DNA of 64,000 nt from Phototrophicus methaneseepsis (lineage in GTDB: Bacteria > Chloroflexota > Anaerolineae > Aggregatilineales > Phototrophicaceae). The stretch spans positions 4,898,001 to 4,962,000 of the forward strand of contig NZ_CP062983.1 in the NCBI RefSeq assembly GCF_015500095.1. Reading direction: 5' to 3'. The notes under the pieces are model-generated. The model made no database searches, was not told the origin of the DNA, and worked only from the letters and a program-made list of their open reading frames with translations. Position 1 is the first letter of the stretch, and each line of letters starts with the position of its first letter. The position numbers and the translations under genes were made by a program. Shown here piece by piece: positions 1-8,097 of the stretch.

Positions 1-410
1 GGATAACTTTCATGTGGGCACTTCCCTTACAAAATATCAGCGCCCAGGTCATGGGCGGCTATGCATTCGTTCATCAGGTATCGAAACTCCTGCATTATAA
101 ACAGCCAGCCAAAACGTGCCAAGTGTTAATCTAACACGTCCTACATCGAATACCATCTTATAATGCTACTCTATAACAGCAAAACCCCCGCTGGTTCGCC
201 TGCATATGGCAGCATGTACTTTGAACATATTAGCTGTATTTAGGCGGCATGCAAGGCAGCGTCGGTCAAACGTCAGGCATCGCACACGTAGACCCACACG
301 TATACCCAGGCGACAAATTGCCTGAGAATGCGCTCTGGTCGAATAGCATCTTGTCACTACAATGGTGCCATTCACGTCCCTCCAGCAGGGCTATCGTCAG
401 AAAGTACGCT
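1..410. other. Leading non-coding stretch before murJ
   Basis: No gene is recognised here. A short open frame runs from the left edge to about position 105, but its translation resembles nothing I know, so it is not called. A TATAAT hexamer lies at 159-164 on the plus strand, without a recognisable -35 box. It could be part of the murJ promoter, which would give a leader of roughly 240 bases. Confidence 0.4.
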
Positions 411-2159
411 ATGACTGAACCACAACCCCAGGCCACACCACCCGGCCCGCCCGATAACGAACGCAGTGGGGCGCTTTCAAACGCGCAGATTGCTCGTGCA
501 GCCCTCTTGATGTTGATGGGGTTCCTCGCAAGCGGCGTCCTTGGCTTCGTCAGGACGGCGGTGCTTTCCGCACAATTTGGCACCTCCCCGGCACACGATG
601 CCTTTATCGCTGCACAACGCATCCCGGAACTGATCTTCGTGTTGGTGGCAGGTGGTGCATTAGGGTCTTCGTTTATCCCCATTTATGCACGTGTGCGAGA
701 ACGTGACGACCAAGAAGCGTGGCGCTTTGCCAGTGCCGTGATGACCCTTTCCGCCATTGCCGCTGCAATCCTGGGTGTGGTCGTCATTGTCTTGGCAGAC
801 CCTATCGTACAGATTGTGCTATACCCGGGCCGCAGCATCGCGGAACAGGCCCTGGCCGCCCATCTCATGCGCCTGATGATGGTTACACCGTTTATCTTCA
901 GCATCAGCGGGCTGGTTATGGGCATTTTGCAATCGCATGGGCTGTTTTTCTTGCCTAGCCTCGCCATCAGCATGAACAGCCTGGGGATCATCTTCGGCGC
1001 GTTGGTATTGGCCCCGCTGACTGCAACAATGCCCGCTATCTTCGGCTTTCTACCAATGGGTGCCTATTTACCGTTGGATCAGGTCCAGAATGCGAGCGTC
1101 TACGGTCTCACGTACGGCGCGATCTCAAGTGCGGTGCTGCATCTCGTCGTGCAGTTACCGGGATTATGGCAGATCCGCGCACGGCTCAGGCCGCTGCCAA
1201 ATTGGCGTATCCCTGGGGTGCTGGATGTGCTGCGCCTGATGGGGCCGCGTATATTAGGCCAGGGCGTCGTTCAGATTAACTTTGTCGTGAACGTCAATCT
1301 CAGCAGCAATATGGCAGAAGGCAGTGTCGTCGCCTTACAAACGGCCTTTAACTTGATGTTCTTCGCACTGGGGATTATCGGGCAAAGCGTCGGCTCTGCG
1401 ATCTTCCCCACCTTGAGCGCGCTCCATGCCCGTCAAGACTGGGATGGCTATAAAACGCGGCTCAGCAGCGCCATGCGCAATGTGCTATTCCTGGCGATCC
1501 CGGCGACAGCCGCGTTTATTGTGTTGGGCGTGCCTATCGTCAGCGTGTTTGAAAATGGAGCATGGACCCGTACCGACACAGAAGCCACCGCTTGGGCGCT
1601 GGCTTTCTATGCGATTGGCATTGCCGGGTTCGCGCTGTTGGAAATCCTATCGCGGGCGTTTTACGCCTTAGAAGACACCTGGACGCCTGTCCTCATCGGC
1701 ACCCTATCCATGGTGAGCAATATCGTCCTCAGTATCCTGTTTGCGGCGCTGTTTGAAGCAGTCAGCGAAGCTGTTGGCGACCCACAACCATTCATACGAG
1801 GGCCTTTTGGCGGCCTGGCATTAGCGAACGCCCTCACCACATTGGTGGAATCCATCGTGCTATATGTGCTGCTGCGGCGCCGGATTGGCACACTCGGCAG
1901 CATCCCCGGCCTGGATGATCGCCCAACACAGCGAACAATCACCCGCACGAGTATCGCCACCCTGGTCATGGGCATCGTACTATGGCTCTTGCAGGTCATT
2001 CTGCCATTGGACGGTTTTGTCATGGCGATTATTGGGGCCGTTGTTGGGGGCAGCCTGTTCTTCGCTCTAGCGCTGACGCTGCGCATCCCGGAAGCCACCG
2101 ATTTACTCAATCCATTTATCAAGCGCATTCCTATCGTGAAAAATCTATTCGCACGCTAG
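411..2159 (+). CDS. murJ: Lipid II flippase MurJ (MviN family)
   Basis: Predicted to flip undecaprenyl-linked lipid II across the cytoplasmic membrane for peptidoglycan synthesis. The 582-residue product is almost entirely hydrophobic segments, as expected for the MOP/MviN fold. Near the N-terminus it shows the family pattern SGVLGFVRTAVLSAQFG, then DAFIAAQRIPELIF and GGALGSSFIPIYAR, which contain the conserved Arg and Ala-Phe positions of MviN proteins. The frame is open back to 249, but those residues do not look like a membrane protein. I therefore place the start at the ATG at 411, just before a hydrophilic Pro-rich tail and the first membrane segment. No strong Shine-Dalgarno is visible, so the start is uncertain. 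The protein is slightly longer than typical MurJ. The gene ends at a bidirectional terminator shared with the convergent PRC-barrel gene. Confidence 0.9.
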   Translation: MTEPQPQATPPGPPDNERSGALSNAQIARAALLMLMGFLASGVLGFVRTAVLSAQFGTSPAHDAFIAAQRIPELIFVLVAGGALGSSFIPIYARVRERDDQEAWRFASAVMTLSAIAAAILGVVVIVLADPIVQIVLYPGRSIAEQALAAHLMRLMMVTPFIFSISGLVMGILQSHGLFFLPSLAISMNSLGIIFGALVLAPLTATMPAIFGFLPMGAYLPLDQVQNASVYGLTYGAISSAVLHLVVQLPGLWQIRARLRPLPNWRIPGVLDVLRLMGPRILGQGVVQINFVVNVNLSSNMAEGSVVALQTAFNLMFFALGIIGQSVGSAIFPTLSALHARQDWDGYKTRLSSAMRNVLFLAIPATAAFIVLGVPIVSVFENGAWTRTDTEATAWALAFYAIGIAGFALLEILSRAFYALEDTWTPVLIGTLSMVSNIVLSILFAALFEAVSEAVGDPQPFIRGPFGGLALANALTTLVESIVLYVLLRRRIGTLGSIPGLDDRPTQRTITRTSIATLVMGIVLWLLQVILPLDGFVMAIIGAVVGGSLFFALALTLRIPEATDLLNPFIKRIPIVKNLFAR

Positions 2160-2179
2160 ATGAACCACACATCAAACGC

Positions 2180-2213
2180 AAAAAGAGGCAAGCACAAGGC
2201 TTACCTCTTTTTT
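2180..2213. terminator. Bidirectional intrinsic terminator between murJ and the PRC-barrel gene
   Basis: A hairpin with arms AAAAAGAGG and CCTCTTTTTT and a short loop lies between two convergent genes. Its A-run on one side and T-run on the other would stop transcription from both directions. Confidence 0.8.
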
Positions 2214-2247
2214 ATAGTTATTGCCTAAAGCAATCTGCTAAGCAATC

Positions 2248-2619
2248 TTAGCGGACTGGCTCGGCCCAGTATGGGTCTACATTGTAGTAGCTATAAACCT
2301 CATTCTGGAAATCCGTGTTTGCCATAGAAGGCCAGTTATTCTTATCGAAACCCGGCGCATTCTCCAGACGATCCTTATTCACATCCAGAATGAAATTTTC
2401 ATTATTCTGGTCAACTGTGAAGGATTCAAAAGGCACAGCAAACAACTTGTCACCAATACCCAGGATGCCACCAAACGACAGAACCGTATACAGGATACGA
2501 CCCGTATTCAGATCAATCATAAAGTCTTCAATATGACCTAAATCCTGACCCTGAGAATTAACAACATGGGTTCCATTTAATGTGGACGCAGAAAGTGCGC
2601 GTGTTATATTCGTATTCAT
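2248..2619 (-). CDS. PRC-barrel domain protein
   Basis: A 123-residue cytoplasmic protein with a PRC-barrel fold. Residues about 13-85 carry the typical pattern: GTHVVNSQGQDLGHIEDFMI, then a Thr-Gly-Arg strand, a Gly-rich GGILGIGDKLFAVP turn and a final strand. PRC-barrel proteins bind partners in RNA processing, photosynthetic reaction centres or stress responses. Stand-alone copies like this are often stress-associated, and the neighbours (a small membrane protein and Dps) fit that. The C-terminal 40 residues, rich in Asn, Trp and Tyr, are not assigned. The start is set by a GAGGAG site seven bases upstream. The exact role is unknown. Confidence 0.8.
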   Translation of the reverse strand: MNTNITRALSASTLNGTHVVNSQGQDLGHIEDFMIDLNTGRILYTVLSFGGILGIGDKLFAVPFESFTVDQNNENFILDVNKDRLENAPGFDKNNWPSMANTDFQNEVYSYYNVDPYWAEPVR

Positions 2620-2812
2620 ATGTTTCGCTCCTCTTCTCTTGTGCTTCGAGTTCAGAGCCAGTCAAGTTGTGTTAACTGACTACACCTATACTGTATCGGG
2701 GTCCCTTAAAAATACGCTTGGTTCAATCCCAAAAAGCCGTAAAAATGTGTTAAACAGTAGATGAGACCCACTAATAAGCGCATTTTCAGGCCTGATTCCC
2801 GGTCATAAAAAC

Positions 2813-2839
2813 AAAAAAGGCACGCTGATCGTGCCTCTT
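2813..2839 (-). terminator. Intrinsic terminator of the small membrane protein gene
   Basis: A perfect GGCACG/CGTGCC hairpin with a five-base loop, followed on the minus strand by six T residues, 50 bases after the stop codon at 2889. Confidence 0.85.
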
Positions 2840-2888
2840 AAGTTCTTTCTGTTGGTATATGACTGCTCATTTTTTGATGCGCGAAGGC

Positions 2889-3239
2889 CTAGACGATGGT
2901 GTAATCGTCATTTTTGCGCTTTGCTTTGGGCGCATTCGCATTATCTGACAGGGTCTTCATAGCAAACAGCACAAGCGCCACAGGCAGGATAAACATCCCC
3001 AGGCCAAAGACCATTGCCATAATCGTCCCCATTGCAGCAAAGATAACGCCGATAACCGTTCCCAGGACAGTGAAACCAACGCCAACCACAGCACCGATTG
3101 TGCCGAAGATCAGGCCAAGTATCCCTTTCAGGATGCCCGTACTCATGAGCAACCACAGGAGACCCAGGCCAACCAAGAATTTTGCAGCGGTATTGTTATC
3201 ACACCCGCTGTTGATACTGTCATTTTTACGCTTTTCCAT
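2889..3239 (-). CDS. Small glycine-rich membrane protein
   Basis: A 116-residue protein of unknown function. A charged N-terminus with one Cys is followed by about 70 hydrophobic residues (roughly 20-95) rich in Gly, Val and Ile. These could form three membrane helices with GxxxG-like packing (GTIGAVVGVG, GTVIGVIFAAMG). The C-terminus is short, basic and charged (KAKRKNDD). Gly-rich proteins of this type are often called phage-shock or DUF-type envelope proteins, but no family is assigned with confidence. It lies between two probable stress genes on the same strand and has its own terminator, so it is probably transcribed alone or read from the Dps side. Confidence 0.7.
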   Translation of the reverse strand: MEKRKNDSINSGCDNNTAAKFLVGLGLLWLLMSTGILKGILGLIFGTIGAVVGVGFTVLGTVIGVIFAAMGTIMAMVFGLGMFILPVALVLFAMKTLSDNANAPKAKRKNDDYTIV

Positions 3240-3384
3240 GCCTTACGACCTCAATCACTCATCCCAAATGGGCTTGTTTATTCGCTTCTATACTCTCTTT
3301 TACGTGACGAAGCCGCTCCAGGTTTCATATTCAATCGCACTTTTACATATTTCTATGATTGTAGCCTGCGATTTTATGACGACC

Positions 3385-3420
3385 GGGGCGACCATTAAAT
3401 CAAAAGAGCACGGTCGCCCG
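3385..3420 (-). terminator. Hairpin downstream of dps
   Basis: An 8-bp perfect stem (GGGCGACC/GGTCGCCC) with an 18-base loop lies 38 bases after the dps stop codon. There is no T-run, so it may act as a transcript-stabilising or factor-assisted terminator hairpin. Confidence 0.4.
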
Positions 3421-3457
3421 CGCTCTTCGAATATCGTGGTTATGGGGTTCTACAAGC

Positions 3458-3961
3458 TTATTGAATGTGTGCTTCCAGGAACCATAGGTGCTTATCAACA
3501 GCGCGGCTAATTTCTGTAAACAGGTCAGACGTGCTGATGTCCCCAGCTTCGTCTGCTGTATCAATCGCTTCGCGGGTCGATTTCGCATAATCTGCCATAC
3601 GCCCTACCAAAGCACGGACGAACTGCTCGCCTGTCTTCAGGTCGGCGTTCATTTCTTCGAGGGAGCTGTTAGAAGCAGCCATACGAGCCGTACCCATCGC
3701 AATCCCACCAAGTGCGGTGGCGCGTTCAGCGACTTCATCCACATATTCCTGGATGACTTCGGCTAATTCATCGAAGTACTCATGCAACTGCATGAAGTCC
3801 ATGCCCTTGACGTTCCAGTGAGCCTGCTTCACCTGGCTATATAGGTCGAATGTATCGGCAAGCTGCTGATTTAACAGAGCAATCATCTGCTCACGAACAT
3901 CCTGCGGGATGTCAATGCTTGTAGAGTGCAGCTTCATCTTTGATTTCGTTGCAGTAGCCAT
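3458..3961 (-). CDS. dps: Dps-family ferritin-like DNA-protection protein
   Basis: Expected to form a dodecameric shell that oxidises and stores iron using hydrogen peroxide, protecting DNA. All ligands of the Dps inter-subunit ferroxidase centre can be placed by spacing: His48 (in AHWNVKG), His60, Asp64, Asp75 and Glu79. They match the E. coli positions 51, 63, 67, 78 and 82. The 167-residue length is normal. The N-terminus has several Lys residues (ATKSKMK) that could contact DNA. The start is fixed by a strong AAGGAGG site eight bases upstream. It is transcribed away from the SDR gene at 4126. Upstream minus-strand DNA is AT-rich, but I could not define a promoter or a PerR/Fur box. Confidence 0.92.
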   Translation of the reverse strand: MATATKSKMKLHSTSIDIPQDVREQMIALLNQQLADTFDLYSQVKQAHWNVKGMDFMQLHEYFDELAEVIQEYVDEVAERATALGGIAMGTARMAASNSSLEEMNADLKTGEQFVRALVGRMADYAKSTREAIDTADEAGDISTSDLFTEISRAVDKHLWFLEAHIQ

Positions 3962-4125
3962 GTGTCAGTCCTCCTTAAAAGGTGAATCGTAAACACAATA
4001 ATTAGATCGAACGAACAGCACGTATCTTACATCGCCTACATAATAGCTGTGTTAACATCAGCGCAAACTCATCGTTTTTTCAAGCAATCTATCACGTTTC
4101 CAACAAGCTCACATAAGGGGCCCGT

Positions 4126-4944
4126 ATGAAAAGCATCCTGATCACAGGGGCGACGTCTGGCATTGGCTTAGCAACGGCGCACGCACTGCACAAACAAGGC
4201 TGGCATATCCACGGTAGCGGCCTGCCAGAAGACGATTTTACCCACCTGGCAGAGGTCGGCGCACACATCACCCCTGTAAAGCTCGATATCACTGATAACG
4301 CAAGCGTACAGCAATTAGTGGCGCAAATTCAAGCACCGCTCAACGCCCTTATGAACAATGCTGGCGTGACGGTACCCGGCGCACTGTTGGATTTAGATAT
4401 TGAGGCCATTCAACAACAATTTGAGGTTAATGTCTTCGGGCATCTGCGCGTTACACAAACCGTGCTGCCGCTGTTAGCCCCTGATGCCCGTATTGTCATG
4501 GTTTCATCTGTGATGGGCCGCGTCGCTATGCCAGCATTGGGTGCCTACAGCATGAGCAAGCACGCTATAGAAGCCATGGCAGATACGCTCCGGCTTGAGC
4601 TTGCAGATACATCTATGCGCGTCATCAGCGTGCAAATGGGCGCGATTGATACCCCTCTGACGCAGCATATCGCCCAGAAAATGCAGGAAAAAGCCCATAC
4701 AAGCGAGCGCTTTACCCGGCTGTATCACGGGATGGTCAGGGCGCTGCAACAACAGGCGCGTTATGCCATACCGCCAGAAAAAGTCGCCAGCGTCATCACC
4801 AGGGCCGTGACCAGTAACCAACCCAAAACACGTTACGCCGTTGACCCTGCGACGCGTGGCTTGCTGATGATGCGCAAATATGCCCCAGATGCCCTTGGAG
4901 ACTGGATATTACGTCGTTCACTGGGTTTATATCCCAAAGAATGA
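4126..4944 (+). CDS. Short-chain dehydrogenase/reductase (classical SDR)
   Basis: NAD(P)-dependent oxidoreductase with a Rossmann fold. Visible classical SDR motifs are TGATSGIG (7-14, cofactor binding), NNAG (77-80), the Ser at about 127, and YSMSK with Tyr141 and Lys145 as catalytic residues. The substrate cannot be read from sequence. The 272-residue size and C-terminal extension (TRYAVDPATRGLL) resemble retinol/steroid-type and uncharacterised bacterial SDRs. The gene is convergent with xseB and lies next to a perfect 26-bp palindrome. The start follows AAGGGG about seven bases upstream. A second SDR of the same class lies at 10948. Confidence 0.88.
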   Translation: MKSILITGATSGIGLATAHALHKQGWHIHGSGLPEDDFTHLAEVGAHITPVKLDITDNASVQQLVAQIQAPLNALMNNAGVTVPGALLDLDIEAIQQQFEVNVFGHLRVTQTVLPLLAPDARIVMVSSVMGRVAMPALGAYSMSKHAIEAMADTLRLELADTSMRVISVQMGAIDTPLTQHIAQKMQEKAHTSERFTRLYHGMVRALQQQARYAIPPEKVASVITRAVTSNQPKTRYAVDPATRGLLMMRKYAPDALGDWILRRSLGLYPKE

Positions 4945-4968
4945 GGACGGTTTAGGATATATCCCAAG

Positions 4969-4994
4969 GCTTTATCCCAAATTTGGGATAAAGC
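4969..4994. repeat. Perfect 26-bp palindrome in a convergent intergenic gap
   Basis: Two 13-bp arms (GCTTTATCCCAAA and its exact reverse complement) meet with no spacer, between the stop codons of the SDR gene and xseB. The core ATCCCAA also occurs twice just upstream, at about 4931 and 4961. There is no T-run, so it is not a classic terminator, although it could form a cruciform or RNA hairpin that insulates the two genes. Confidence 0.75.
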
Positions 4995-5018
4995 GGGTTA
5001 ATGTGGGTTTAATACAAC

Positions 5019-5264
5019 TCAGCCCTGGGGCGTGAGGCTGCCATCGTCATTCAGACGGTTGACGCGCAGTTCAGCTTGATCCAATAAAGACTGGCAGTGT
5101 GCGGAAAGCTGCCGCCCTTTTTCATAAAGCGCAACCGCATCATCAAGCGGGACTTCGCCACTTTCAAGCTGTGCGATGACCGTCTCTAGCTGCGCATAGG
5201 CCTGTTCAAACGAGAGGTCTGCTAACGCGCCCTGCTCATAAGAGGGTTCGTTTGTATTGTCCAT
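5019..5264 (-). CDS. xseB: Exodeoxyribonuclease VII small subunit
   Basis: Small helical subunit that binds several copies around XseA to form exonuclease VII, a metal-independent single-strand DNA exonuclease. The sequence LSFEQAYAQLETVIAQLESG, then LDDAVALYEKGRQL and a Cys-containing helix, is diagnostic of XseB. The product is about 81 residues, which is normal. I use the ATG at 5264 (MDNTNEPS). ATG at 5276 and TTG at 5282 are also in frame, but a GAGG sits too close to the former. The reading frame overlaps the end of xseA by 29 bases, which points to translational coupling. Confidence 0.9.
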   Translation of the reverse strand: MDNTNEPSYEQGALADLSFEQAYAQLETVIAQLESGEVPLDDAVALYEKGRQLSAHCQSLLDQAELRVNRLNDDGSLTPQG

Positions 5265-6468
5265 GTGTTTCTTCATCCTCAATTCGTGCTGCTAAAGTGC
5301 CGTCTTTCAATCGAATCATCACACCACTGCCTTGAGAGGCATCTTTTATGCTGCGGATCCGTGCGCCATCTTCGCTGCGTGTGACGATAGCATAGCCGCG
5401 CGCCAGAATCGCATCCGGGTTCGCAGCCTGTAACGCTTGCTGCCGCGCTTGCAGGCGCTCTTGTAAACGCGAGAAATAGCGTCCCTGGGCACTATGCAGT
5501 CGCTCGTACAGATCATCAAGCTGTTGACGCGCCATTCGGACGCTTCGCTGCGGGGAGGCCATTTCCAGGCGACGCTCCTGCGTTATGAGCGTCTGCCGCG
5601 CCAGAGCAATACGATCCTGCAATAGGCGCGCCAACAGCAAATCCGTCTGCATCAGATCATAGTAGAGATCGGCCACATTAGGCGTGCTGATTTCCGCAGC
5701 GGCGGAAGGCGTCGGCGCACGACGATCCGTGACGAAATCTACAATAGTAAAATCCGTCTCGTGGCCCACACCGCTGACCGTTGGGACACGGCTATCTGCA
5801 AGCGCTCGTGCCACACGCTCATCATTGAATGCCCATAAATCTTCAATACTGCCCCCGCCGCGGCAAATCAACAGCACGTCAATATCTGTTTGCTGCAACC
5901 GCTCAATAGCGCGTACGATCATCGGCGGCGCTTCGACACCCTGCACCAATGTCGGACTGAGCACCACCTCCGCCAATGGGTAGCGACGGCGCAGCACATT
6001 CTGTACATCCTGGAAGGCCGCCGCATCCGGCGAGGTCACAACGCCAATTTTGCGTGGGAAAGCAGGTAAAGGCCGCTTCCGAGCTTCATCAAAGAGGCCC
6101 TCAGCCAACAGCTTGGCCTTAATCCGCTCGAACTGCTCATACAGGCTACCCACCCCACCCGCAGGTTGGATCATATCCGCGTAGAGTTGGTATTCACCAC
6201 GTGCATCATAAACGCTGATACGCCCGTGCACGTTCACGGCGTCGCCTTCGCGCATCTCGATAGATTGACGTACTGCCGCCGAGCGAAACATGACGCATTT
6301 TAGCTGGGCGTTATCATCCTTCACGGTAAAGTACCAATGCCCAGACGCTGCCGGACGATAATTCGATACTTCCCCCGTGACCCATACATCCGCTAGCAAA
6401 TCATCTGATTCCAGCAAATTGCGGATATAAGCTGTGACGCCTGTAATGGAATAGGCGGTTGAATCCAT
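5236..6468 (-). CDS. xseA: Exodeoxyribonuclease VII large subunit
   Basis: Catalytic subunit of exonuclease VII, which degrades single-stranded DNA in repair and recombination. The 410-residue protein shows an N-terminal OB fold (about 5-100, with VWVTGEVSNYRPAASGHWYF and VHGRISVYDARGEYQL), the catalytic core with KIGVVTSPDAAAFQD and ICRGGGSIEDLWAFND, then GVGHETDFTIVDFVTD, and a helical C-terminal region that binds XseB. The start follows GAGG six bases upstream. It overlaps xseB downstream. An extended -10 element lies about 35 bases upstream of the start. Confidence 0.95.
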   Translation of the reverse strand: MDSTAYSITGVTAYIRNLLESDDLLADVWVTGEVSNYRPAASGHWYFTVKDDNAQLKCVMFRSAAVRQSIEMREGDAVNVHGRISVYDARGEYQLYADMIQPAGGVGSLYEQFERIKAKLLAEGLFDEARKRPLPAFPRKIGVVTSPDAAAFQDVQNVLRRRYPLAEVVLSPTLVQGVEAPPMIVRAIERLQQTDIDVLLICRGGGSIEDLWAFNDERVARALADSRVPTVSGVGHETDFTIVDFVTDRRAPTPSAAAEISTPNVADLYYDLMQTDLLLARLLQDRIALARQTLITQERRLEMASPQRSVRMARQQLDDLYERLHSAQGRYFSRLQERLQARQQALQAANPDAILARGYAIVTRSEDGARIRSIKDASQGSGVMIRLKDGTLAARIEDEETHGQYKRTLL

Positions 6469-6501
6469 GGCAAACCTCAGCGCGTTGCAATATCGGTTAC
6501 A

Positions 6502-6510
6502 AGTATACCA
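6502..6510 (-). promoter_or_regulatory. Candidate extended -10 promoter element of xseA
   Basis: On the minus strand the sequence reads TGGTATACT, an extended -10 (TGn + TATACT). It places transcription about 27 bases before the xseA ATG. No good -35 box is seen, as is common for extended -10 promoters. Confidence 0.4.
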
Positions 6511-6711
6511 GTATGGAACTGTATCTGTTTAAAAGGATCATTCAAGAGCCGTCAGGAGCACAACACGGGAAAAATTTATATCTTTTTTATCACGAAAGAG
6601 GTCAGGAAGGATCGCATGTCATTGCTATAAATAGACACAGATATACAATTTCATAAGTCATTCATTTCAACATCTGTTTCACAGCAACAATTCAACTCAA
6701 AGGAGCCTGTT

Positions 6712-7368
6712 GTGGAAAGGAAGTTGTTTTTTGTCTGTATTGTGCTTTGCTGCATCATCATCCCCACGGTTATCGCCCAACAAGCATCTCTACCAGTACC
6801 AGGCACCCCTGAGGACAATGCCTGCAATCCTGGCGGCTCTATGGCCGATAAGTGCAACACAGATATCGATGGGGATGGTATCGTCTCCCAGGAAGAAACA
6901 AACTGGGCCTGGAACTGTGGTTGGTATCTCACACGGTGGGAGCAAGCTGGTGGCCACAATGGCACTTATACTTTACCCGATTGGTGCAGGAGCTTGCTGC
7001 CCCCCAAGCCAAAATATATCCCTTCAAACGATTCATCTTCTCCAATAGTATCTTCACCCATAGCATCCGCCACAGCGATCTCTGCAACGTCCGTTTCTAC
7101 GACGGCAACTCCGACAACTAACGCGACAGCCACTGCCACGCTTTCATCTACGCAAACGCCATCCAATACCCCCACCGTTACATCAACCTTCACGGCAACG
7201 TATACACCTACAGATACGCCCACCAACACACCCACATATACGCCTACGGATACACCTACCAACACGCCAACGTATACACCTACAGATACGCCCACCAACA
7301 CACCCACATATACGCCTACGGATACACCCACCAACACGCCAACATATACACCTACAGATATGCCCTGA
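6712..7368 (+). CDS. Secreted protein with EF-hand/dockerin-like motif and Thr-Pro repeats
   Basis: A 218-residue exported protein. It has a signal peptide (MERKLFFVC... ending in VIAQ, about residues 1-22), then a Cys-containing segment with [12 protein letters not shown], a calcium-binding loop as in dockerins and EF-hands. A Trp-rich region ([15 protein letters not shown]) follows. From about residue 90 a Ser/Thr/Ala linker leads into [12 protein letters not shown] repeats that run to the stop codon. Such Thr-Pro tails are common in Chloroflexota exported proteins and probably act as rigid, perhaps glycosylated, wall-spanning linkers. No sortase motif or membrane anchor follows, so the tail may be truncated or free. 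The start is GTG with AAAGGAG seven bases upstream. The function is unknown. Confidence 0.75.
   Translation: MERKLFFVCIVLCCIIIPTVIAQQASLPVPGTPEDNACNPGGSMADKCNTDIDGDGIVSQEETNWAWNCGWYLTRWEQAGGHNGTYTLPDWCRSLLPPKPKYIPSNDSSSPIVSSPIASATAISATSVSTTATPTTNATATATLSSTQTPSNTPTVTSTFTATYTPTDTPTNTPTYTPTDTPTNTPTYTPTDTPTNTPTYTPTDTPTNTPTYTPTDMP
7201..7368 (+). repeat. 72-bp tandem repeat encoding the Thr-Pro tail
   Basis: Two 72-bp units (7201-7272 and 7273-7344) differ at only two bases. A third partial copy runs to the stop codon. Each unit consists of two diverged 36-bp halves encoding 12 residues of the type [12 protein letters not shown]. High DNA identity between the units suggests recent duplication or slippage. 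Confidence 0.9.
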
Positions 7369-7683
7369 TAGCGCATAGGCCGTATCAAGTGGCTGCTTCA
7401 GGCCGGGACCTCAATAAGTCCCTGAATAGGTCGCAATGATTCTTCCGGGGTGATCTCAACAACAGATCACCCCACCGCCCCAGACAATTTGCCTGATCTC
7501 ATGCAGCCTGACCGAAACATGCCCATCCAAACCGGATGATTGTGCACGCAGGCTATGGTCATGTATTGCACAAACAGATACAATAATTGGCAGTTTAGGA
7601 ATGTGTGACTTGCGTTATGATGGCATCGACACCATGATGTCAGGACCAGTCCACGACACCACATGCCACAGGGAGCAAGCAAG
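7369..7683. other. Intergenic region with one hairpin
   Basis: No gene is supported. The only clear structure is a 10-bp perfect hairpin at 7447-7473, annotated separately. A minus-strand open frame at 7467-7682 has no family features or ribosome site. Confidence 0.5.
7447..7473 (+). terminator. Hairpin downstream of the Thr-Pro repeat gene
   Basis: GGGGTGATCT and AGATCACCCC form a perfect 10-bp stem with a CAACAAC loop, 79 bases after the stop codon. There is no U-tract, so termination is probable but not certain. Confidence 0.5.
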
Positions 7684-7965
7684 ATGGCTTATCTCAATCA
7701 GGAAGAACGCGATAAATTTCTGGATGAAATTAAAGACCTCAAGTTCAATAAGCTGAAGTCCAAATTACGTCATAAAGACCCGAAAAACCGCCTGGCGTAC
7801 TTCCGCAATGTGCAGGAAACAGGTTATTGGATGACCCGTTACGTCCTGCCCACTTATGGGACACAAGTGACGATTTATGAAACGCGGGATGTTAATAACA
7901 AGCAGCACGTCGATTACGCCATTGATAAAATCGTCGTCGAACCAACACCCGATAACCTGTTATAG
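7684..7965 (+). CDS. Conserved-looking small cytoplasmic protein
   Basis: A protein of about 93 residues that I cannot assign to a named family. It is hydrophilic, starting with a Lys/Glu-rich helical half (MAYLNQEERDKFLDEIKDL, KLKSKLRHKDPKNRLAYF) and ending in predicted strands (TRYVLPTYGTQVTIYETRD...VDYAIDKIVVEPTPDN). There is no signal peptide, membrane segment or Cys. The ATG at 7684 is chosen because GGGAG lies about nine bases upstream, although the frame is open from 7663. It stands alone between a secreted protein gene and bioY. Good codon structure and a clear ribosome site support it being real. Confidence 0.65.
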   Translation: MAYLNQEERDKFLDEIKDLKFNKLKSKLRHKDPKNRLAYFRNVQETGYWMTRYVLPTYGTQVTIYETRDVNNKQHVDYAIDKIVVEPTPDNLL

Positions 7966-8097
7966 GCCATCTTTCTCAACTTCGCGATGCCTGAGGCCGT
8001 AACATGCTGCCATTCATTGTGTTCCATCCCATAGGTCATATTCGTGCACATGCACAAAACAAGACATATGTAAGAACTACAAAATGGGAAAGGCTTG

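Noticed and set aside
249-410. N-terminal extension of MurJ from the first in-frame start at 249
   Set aside because: The extra 54 residues are not hydrophobic or family-like, and there is no ribosome site, so the ATG at 411 is preferred.
7201-7368. Tandem repeats as a CRISPR array
   Set aside because: The units are contiguous, in frame and coding, without spacers or nearby cas genes.
6966-7388. Minus-strand frame of Val-Gly repeats across the Thr-Pro repeat region
   Set aside because: It is the antisense shadow of the Thr-Pro repeat DNA; composition is an artefact of the repeat and there is no ribosome site.
7966-8097. Riboswitch or BirA site ahead of bioY
   Set aside because: No dyad or conserved element of the known types was recognised.
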